A DNA stretch of 64,000 bases. It comes from Streptosporangium subroseum. GTDB taxonomy: Bacteria > Actinomycetota > Actinomycetes > Streptosporangiales > Streptosporangiaceae. Position numbers and translations under genes: made by a program. Where the stretch lies: positions 1 to 64,000 of the forward strand of contig NZ_FZOD01000013.1 in NCBI RefSeq assembly GCF_900188345.1. Direction: 5' to 3'. Position 1 is the first letter of the stretch, and every line of letters starts with the position of its first letter. The notes under the pieces were generated by a model. That model was not told where the DNA came from. It ran no database searches and saw nothing but the letters and a program-made list of their open reading frames with translations. Positions 59,091-64,000 of the stretch are shown here, piece after piece.

Positions 59091-59250
59091 CGGTGGATTG
59101 GGAGCCCAGGCAGCCGAGGAGAGACCGGGGCGTGGGTTGAGAGGTCGACCGGCGGGGAAGAGGCCGGGCCGGTGGGTCGAGAGCCTAGGCAGTCGGGGGA
59201 GACCGGGCTGGTGGATTGAGAGACCGGCCCGGCCGACGGGAGAGTCCGGG
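59091..59250. repeat. Degenerate ~40-bp tandem repeats
   Basis: Four imperfect units of 39-41 bp begin near 59091, 59131, 59170 and 59210, each with a form of GGTGGATTGAGAG followed by GGC-rich text and GGAGAnnCCGGG. They lie between the SDR stop and the hut operator and have no coding support. Confidence 0.5.
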
Positions 59251-59309
59251 GGCACGGTGACCCGGACTCTCGCCGTTCTCTGAGATTTTTCGCGCGCGCG
59301 GTTCGCCAA

Positions 59310-59325
59310 TGAATGATCCCATTCA
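59310..59325. promoter_or_regulatory. hut operator upstream of the M20-hutF-hutI genes
   Basis: TGAATG-ATCC-CATTCA is a perfect dyad with the same arms and spacing as the hutU site at 53478-53493. It ends 12 bp before the GTG or 24 bp before the ATG candidate start. Confidence 0.75.
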
Positions 59326-59337
59326 CATAATGGGAGG

Positions 59338-60513
59338 GTGTTCGACGAGATGTGGGGTGCCATCGAGCACCTCGGACGTGACGACCGGACCCGGGGCTAC
59401 CTGCGTGACGCGTGGTCGCCCGCCGATCTGGAGCTCAGGCAGTGGTTCCGCCAGGAGGCCGCCGGGCGCGGTCTCGATCTGCGTGAGGACCGCAACGGCA
59501 ACCTGTGGGCCTGGTGGGGGGACCCGTCGGAGCGGCCGGGTGTGGTCACGGGCAGCCACCTCGACTCGGTGCGGCAGGGCGGCGCCTTCGACGGCCCCCT
59601 CGGCGTCGTGTCGGCCTTCGCCGCCCTCGACGTGCTGCGGGCCCGCGGCTTCGAGCCCGGCCGCCCCCTGGGGATCGCCTGTTTCACCGACGAGGAGGGC
59701 GCCAGATTCGGCGTTCCGTGCATGGGGTCCCGGCTGCTCACCGGAGTGCTCGACCCGGACAGGGCCCGTGGCCTGACCGACGACGAGGGCGACTCGCTGG
59801 CGGAGGTGCTGCGCGGGGCCGGGCGTGACCCGGGTGAGCTGGGCCGCGACCCCGAGACCCTGGGACACGTCGGCGTATTCCTGGAGCTTCACGTCGAACA
59901 GGGGCAGGACCTGGTCCACCGGGACGCGCCGGTCGGGGTGGCCTCGGCCATCTGGCCGCACGGCCGCTGGCGGTTCGACTTCCGCGGCCAGGCCAACCAC
60001 GCGGGCACCACGCGTCTGGAAGACCGCGACGACCCGATGCTGCCCTTCGCCCGGACCGTGCTGCGGGCCCGCGAGGCCGCCGAGCGGGGCGGAGTGGTGG
60101 CCACCTTCGGCAAGTTCCGCGTGTCGCCTAACAACGCCAATGCCGTTCCCGGCCTGGTCAGCGCCTGGCTGGACGCCAGAGGCGGCGAGGAGGCCGCGGT
60201 CAGGGCGCTGGTCGCCGAGCTGGTCGAGTTCTCCGGCGCCGAGGTCAGCGCGGAGTCGTGGACCCCGGTCGTCGACTTCGACGTGGTCCTGCGGGAGCGG
60301 ATCGCCGCAGCCGTCGGGGGCGCCCCCATCCTGGCGACCGGAGCCGGACACGACGCCGGGATCCTCGCGTCCGCGGGCGTGCCCAGCGCGATGGTGTTCG
60401 TTCGCAATCCGACGGGCATCTCACACTCTCCGGATGAATACGCCGAGACGGCCGACTGCCATGCGGGGGTCACCGCCCTCGCCACCGCCCTGGAGGACCT
60501 GTGCGGGAGCTGA
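59338..60513 (+). CDS. M20 family amidohydrolase (allantoate amidohydrolase-like), probable hut enzyme
   Basis: A 391-residue zinc hydrolase of the N-carbamoylase/allantoate amidohydrolase group. Metal ligands appear in VTGSHLDSV, the Asp of GAFDGPLGV, TDEEGARFG, ELHVEQG and GISHSPDE. The dimerisation insert (ANHAGTTRLEDRDDP) is present. It is directly coupled to hutF, whose product is N-formylglutamate, and no hutG deformylase is seen, so it probably hydrolyses N-formylglutamate (inference). The start is GTG 59338 or ATG 59350; the GGGAGG at 59332 suits the latter better. Confidence 0.88.
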   Translation: MFDEMWGAIEHLGRDDRTRGYLRDAWSPADLELRQWFRQEAAGRGLDLREDRNGNLWAWWGDPSERPGVVTGSHLDSVRQGGAFDGPLGVVSAFAALDVLRARGFEPGRPLGIACFTDEEGARFGVPCMGSRLLTGVLDPDRARGLTDDEGDSLAEVLRGAGRDPGELGRDPETLGHVGVFLELHVEQGQDLVHRDAPVGVASAIWPHGRWRFDFRGQANHAGTTRLEDRDDPMLPFARTVLRAREAAERGGVVATFGKFRVSPNNANAVPGLVSAWLDARGGEEAAVRALVAELVEFSGAEVSAESWTPVVDFDVVLRERIAAAVGGAPILATGAGHDAGILASAGVPSAMVFVRNPTGISHSPDEYAETADCHAGVTALATALEDLCGS

Positions 60514-61874
60514 GCTACTGGTGCGAGCTGGCCTGGCTGCCGCCGGGCGAGGTCGTGGCGGGAGTGCTCGTCAGGATCGAGGGCTCCCGGATCGCCGAGG
60601 TCACCCTCGGCGTGACCCATCCCCCCGCGGGAGCCGTCCGGCTCGGCGGGCTGACCGTCCCCGGCCTGGCCAACGCGCACTCCCACGCCTTCCATCGCGC
60701 CCTGCGCGGGGTGACGCAGCGGGAGAAGGGCAGCTTCTGGACCTGGCGCGAGCAGATGTACGGCGTCGCCACGACGCTGGATCCCGACTCCTATCTCAAG
60801 CTCGCCAGGGCCACGTTCGCGGAGATGGTGCTGGCGGGGATCACCTGCGTCGGGGAGTTCCACTATCTTCACCACACCCCGGGCGGCACGCCGTACGACG
60901 ACCCGAACGCCATGGGTCACGCGCTCGTCCAGGCCGCGCGGGAGGCGGGTCTGCGGATCGCGCTGCTGGACGCCTGTTACCTGACCGGCGGCGTCGGCAC
61001 CCCGCTGAGCGGTGTCCAGCTGCGGTTCGGCGACGGGGACGCCGACAGGTGGGCGATGCGGACGGAGTCGCTCACGAAGTGTTATCGCAGCGCGCGGGAC
61101 GTGGAGATCGGCGTGGCCATTCACTCGGTCCGCGCGGTCCCCGCCGAGCAGATGCACCTGGTCGCGGAGTTCTCCCAGCGTCACGCGGTCCCGCTGCACG
61201 CCCATGTGTCCGAGCAGCGGGCGGAGAACACCGCCTGCGTGGAGAGGTACGCCGCCAGCCCGGTCCAGCTGCTGAGCGAGTACGGCGCGCTGGGTCCCCG
61301 CTCGACCGCCGTGCACGCCACGCACCTGTCCGACGTGGACATCGCGCTGCTCGGCGGCTGCCGTACCCACGTGTGCATGTGCCCGACGACCGAGCGTGAC
61401 CTCGCCGACGGCATCGGCCCGGCCAGGGCGCTGTTCAACATGGGCTCGCCGATCACGCTCGGCTCCGACAGCCACGCGGTCATCGATCTGTTCGAGGAGG
61501 CCCGCGCGGTCGAGCTGGACGAGCGGCTGGCCACCGAGCGGCGCGGTCACTGGTCGGCCGCCGAGCTCCTGGCGGCCGCCACCGTGGCGGGGCACGCCTC
61601 GCTCGGCTTCCCCGACGCGGGCATGCTCCTCGCGGGCGCCTGGGCCGACCTGGTGTCGGTGCGCCTGGACTCGGTCCGTACGGCGGGAGCGTCCCAGGCG
61701 GACGCGCCCGAAGTCGTGATCTTCGCCGCGACGGCCGCCGACGTGCACTCGGTGGTGTCGAGCGGCCGTCAGGTGGTCGCCGACGGCCGCCACGTCCTCG
61801 GCGACGTGGGCGCCATGCTCGGCGAGGCGATCGCCGAGGCGCGGGGTCCGGGAAGGGACAACGGGGAAGGGTAA
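60501..61874 (+). CDS. hutF: Formimidoylglutamate deiminase
   Basis: Converts N-formimidoyl-L-glutamate to N-formyl-L-glutamate and ammonia. A 457-residue amidohydrolase with metal-binding NAHSHAFHRALRG, the substrate segment FWTWREQMYGVA, GEFHYLHH, HAHVSEQ, HATHLSDVD and the late Asp in LGSDSHAVIDLFEEARAVE. GTG 60501 overlaps the preceding gene by 13 nt, so the two are translationally coupled. Its presence shows the two-deamination branch of histidine breakdown, which ends through formylglutamate. Confidence 0.95.
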   Translation: MRELSYWCELAWLPPGEVVAGVLVRIEGSRIAEVTLGVTHPPAGAVRLGGLTVPGLANAHSHAFHRALRGVTQREKGSFWTWREQMYGVATTLDPDSYLKLARATFAEMVLAGITCVGEFHYLHHTPGGTPYDDPNAMGHALVQAAREAGLRIALLDACYLTGGVGTPLSGVQLRFGDGDADRWAMRTESLTKCYRSARDVEIGVAIHSVRAVPAEQMHLVAEFSQRHAVPLHAHVSEQRAENTACVERYAASPVQLLSEYGALGPRSTAVHATHLSDVDIALLGGCRTHVCMCPTTERDLADGIGPARALFNMGSPITLGSDSHAVIDLFEEARAVELDERLATERRGHWSAAELLAAATVAGHASLGFPDAGMLLAGAWADLVSVRLDSVRTAGASQADAPEVVIFAATAADVHSVVSSGRQVVADGRHVLGDVGAMLGEAIAEARGPGRDNGEG

Positions 61875-61983
61875 GAGCGCTGCGGAGTGAGCAGGCCGGT
61901 TCGGAGACGACGCCGGCCTGGTGGCGGACAGGAGCGGTCGACGGCGGGGAACGGTAGGCGGGATGAGGAGCGGTGAACGACCT

Positions 61984-63132
61984 GTGAGCACTCTTTTCGA
62001 TCAAATCGGTCTGCTCTACACCGGTGATCCGGGACGGGAGGAGATCGAGAACGCGGCCCTGGTGGTCGACGGCGGCCGGGTGGTGTGGGTCGGACCCGCC
62101 GGTGGCGCCCCCGACGCCGACGAGCGGGTGGACGTGGATGGCCGATGCGTCATCCCGGGGTTCGTGGACAGCCATGCCCACCTCGTCTTCGCCGGAGACC
62201 GCACCGCCGAGTTCGCCGCCCGCATGTCGGGAGCGTCCTACACGGCCGGCGGCATCCGCACCACGGTCGCGGCCACCCGCGCCGCCACCGACGTCCGGCT
62301 CGCGGCGCGAACGGCCGCCCTGGTCGCCGAGATGCAGGCCCAGGGCACCACCACGGTCGAGATCAAGAGTGGCTACGGCCTCACGGTCGAGGACGAGCGC
62401 CGCTGCCTGGAGATCGCCCAGGCGTTCACCGAGGAGACCACCTACCTGGGCGCGCACGTCGTGCCGCCGGACGCGTCCTCGGCCGACGACTACGTCCGCA
62501 CGGTGACCGGGGAGATGCTGGAGGCCTGCGCGCCGTACGCCAAATGGATCGACGTGTTCTGCGAGCGCGGCGCGTTCGACGCCGACCAGACCAGGGAGAT
62601 CCTGCTCGCGGGGACGAAGGCGGGACTGCTGCCCAGGATCCACGCCAACCAGCTCGGCAACGGCCCCGGCGTGCGGATCGCCGCCGAGGTGGGCGCGGCC
62701 TCCGCCGACCACTGCACCCACCTGACCGCCGAGGACGTCTGGGCGCTGTCGTCGTCGGGGGTGGTGGCCACCCTGCTGCCCGGCGCGGAGTTCTCCACCC
62801 GCTCGCCGTACCCGGACGCCCGGCGCCTGCTGGACGCCGGGGTGACGGTCGCGCTGGCCACCGACTGCAACCCCGGTTCGTCCTTCACCTCCTCCATGCC
62901 GTTCTGCGTGGCGCTGGCGGTGCGGGAGATGCGGATGACGCCGCTGGAGGCGATCAGGGCCGCCACGTACGGCGGAGCCAGGGCGCTGCGCCGCGGTGAC
63001 ATCGGCACGCTGCGGGTGGGATCCAGGGGCGATCTGGTGATTCTCGACGCCCCGGCCTACGTCCATCTCGCCTACCGGCCGGGGGTACCGCTGGTGGCGC
63101 AGGTCTGGAAGGAAGGCCGCCGCCTGGTCTGA
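61984..63132 (+). CDS. hutI: Imidazolonepropionase
   Basis: Opens the imidazolone ring to give N-formimidoyl-L-glutamate, the substrate of HutF. The 382-residue amidohydrolase shows GFVDSHAHLVFAGDR, EIKSGYGLTVEDERRCL, GAHVVPPDA, HANQLGNGPG, ADHCTHL and ATDCNPGSSFTSSMPF. GTG 61984 (STLFDQIGLLYTG) is the family-like start; ATG 61963 is 21 nt upstream and closer to GAGGAG. It lies 109 bp after hutF, in the same direction. Confidence 0.96.
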   Translation: MSTLFDQIGLLYTGDPGREEIENAALVVDGGRVVWVGPAGGAPDADERVDVDGRCVIPGFVDSHAHLVFAGDRTAEFAARMSGASYTAGGIRTTVAATRAATDVRLAARTAALVAEMQAQGTTTVEIKSGYGLTVEDERRCLEIAQAFTEETTYLGAHVVPPDASSADDYVRTVTGEMLEACAPYAKWIDVFCERGAFDADQTREILLAGTKAGLLPRIHANQLGNGPGVRIAAEVGAASADHCTHLTAEDVWALSSSGVVATLLPGAEFSTRSPYPDARRLLDAGVTVALATDCNPGSSFTSSMPFCVALAVREMRMTPLEAIRAATYGGARALRRGDIGTLRVGSRGDLVILDAPAYVHLAYRPGVPLVAQVWKEGRRLV

Positions 63133-63379
63133 GCCTGTATCCGACCCCGCTCGGCCTGCGTTTAGGCCACCGCGATCGGGGAAAGTCGCGGGCTTTGTGA
63201 CGGTACGGTCGAAGGCATCCTCCTTGAGGAGGAATCCGAAACCGTTCTCCAGGCGTACTTCTTGAGGGAATCTTTGCTCTGGCCCGTCCGTTGAATAGTC
63301 AAGCGGCATGTTCGTGCATGTAAGGGGCCATTGGCAGCGTGCGGATATGCCATAAGCAGGCGGAGCGAGGTGCCATCGG

Positions 63380-64000
63380 ATGGCAAGGCCGACGGGGAAT
63401 CGGACGCAGGACCAGCACGTCTCTGATCGAGACCTGCTCGGGACTTATCTGGCAGAAATCGGGCGTGTGCCTCTGCTCACCGCAGAGGAAGAGGTCGAAC
63501 TCGCCAAGCGGATCGAGGCAGGTCTCTTCGCGGAACAGTTGCTGGACGGCGGGTTGGCGGAGCCGCGGGTCGCGGATGCCGCCGATGAGGAGCTTGAACG
63601 ACTGGCCATTTCAGGACAGCGGGCCAAAGATGAATTCATCGAGGCCAATCTACGTCTTGTGGTGGCGGTCGCGCGCAAATATTCCGGGCGGGGAATGCCG
63701 CTCATCGATCTGGTCCAGGAGGGGAACCTGGGCCTGGTCCGCGCCGTTGAGAAGTTCGACTACCGGCGTGGTTACAAGTTCTCCACGTATGCGACCTGGT
63801 GGATCCGCCAGTCGGTGGGCCGCGCGATTCACGAGCAGGCCCGGCCGGTTCGCCTGCCCACCCACGCGGGTGAGCAGATGACCAGGTTGATGCGGGTCCG
63901 CCGCGACATGCTGGCCGAGCTCGACCAGGAGCCGACGGACGCCGACCTGGCCGCGGTGCTCGAACTGCCGATCGAGCGGGTCCGCGAGCTGCGCCGCTGG
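63380..64000 (+). CDS. RNA polymerase sigma-70 factor, group 2, 5' part
   Basis: A frame opens at ATG 63380 and runs off the window after 207 codons. Region 1.2 is seen as SDRDLLGTYLAEIGRVPLLTAEEEVELAKRIEAG. Region 2 is complete (NLRLVVAVARKYSGRGMPLIDLVQEGNLGLVRAVEKFDYRRGYKFSTYATWWIRQSVGRAI), followed by region 3 (RPVRLPTHAGEQM). The short N terminus and lack of region 1.1 point to a group 2 factor (SigB/HrdA-like), not the primary sigma. Which one cannot be told without the C terminus. Confidence 0.93.
   Translation, partial: MARPTGNRTQDQHVSDRDLLGTYLAEIGRVPLLTAEEEVELAKRIEAGLFAEQLLDGGLAEPRVADAADEELERLAISGQRAKDEFIEANLRLVVAVARKYSGRGMPLIDLVQEGNLGLVRAVEKFDYRRGYKFSTYATWWIRQSVGRAIHEQARPVRLPTHAGEQMTRLMRVRRDMLAELDQEPTDADLAAVLELPIERVRELRRW

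Noticed and set aside
59889..61991. 700-codon minus-strand frame across the hut genes
   Set aside because: Antisense to the M20 and hutF genes, whose domains are unmistakable.
63180..63309. Start of a minus-strand frame (MPLDYSTDG...) downstream of hutI
   Set aside because: Its first 40 residues look protein-like, but it runs straight into antisense of hutI with no stop and has mixed third-position use; at most a fragment.

Overview
The window is high-GC DNA with strong third-position G/C bias, frequent GTG starts and many leaderless promoters. It comes from an actinomycete chromosome. The order clpS-DUF2017-mec-cysO-cysM followed by murI-MBL-rph-rdgB matches Mycobacterium tuberculosis Rv1331-Rv1341. 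The rest (ABC exporters, NarL-type two-component systems, hut and glycine-cleavage operons, a group 2 sigma factor) suits a Streptosporangium/Nonomuraea/Streptomyces-like filamentous actinobacterium. This assignment is inferred from gene content only.

Layout. 1-2.1 kb: end of a heptad-repeat coiled-coil protein, then the NAD salvage pair pncB-pncA. 2.1-5.0 kb: clpS, DUF2017, and the CysO-dependent cysteine pathway (mec, a candidate cysteine leader ORF, cysO, cysM). 5.3-7.3 kb: a DUF3352 membrane protein with a Q/P/G/Y-rich tail. 7.8-11.8 kb: thioesterase, murI, Rv1339-like MBL enzyme, rph, rdgB. 12-16 kb: membrane molybdopterin oxidoreductase and a divergent SDR/TetR pair. 16-19.4 kb: two-component system and a TehA/SLAC1-like transporter. 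20-25.2 kb: an ABC-2 exporter with a large secreted YncE propeller/phosphoesterase. 25.4-26.5 kb: a compact papain-fold toxin with a probable immunity protein. 26.8-32.8 kb: MacB/FtsX-type ABC exporter, LysE exporter, second two-component system. 33.4-34.0 kb: an HNH endonuclease gene whose stop codon lies inside a class I tRNA with a UAG (Leu CUA) anticodon. 34-39.4 kb: bcp, DUF3618, a PLP alanine-racemase-fold enzyme, AmaP-type proteins, and a GT39-like membrane protein overlapping amaP antisense. 39.5-44.4 kb: glycine riboswitch-gcvT-gcvH and sdaA, separated by an IscB (OMEGA) element with its candidate omega RNA. 44.6-49.8 kb: a gamma-glutamyl-amine cluster (amidase, SDR, aldehyde dehydrogenase, GS-like ligase) with its GntR regulator. 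49.9-53.1 kb: a membrane protein, a CsbD-like protein, and an ABC exporter under a doubly operated promoter. 53.5-63.1 kb: histidine utilisation genes (hutU, an M20 hydrolase, hutF, hutI) with an RpiR regulator and a shared operator, interrupted by a DrrAB-like exporter and an SDR. 63.4 kb to the end: start of a group 2 sigma-70 factor.

Points most worth attention: (1) the HNH/class I tRNA(UAG) overlap; (2) an IscB with all catalytic residues and recognisable hairpin ends between gcvH and sdaA; (3) the TGAATG-N4-CATTCA operator before both hut transcription units; (4) the short ORF before cysO and the CysO tail that continues past Gly-Gly; (5) the toxin/immunity pair; (6) -10 hexamers placed on upstream stop codons to drive leaderless genes.
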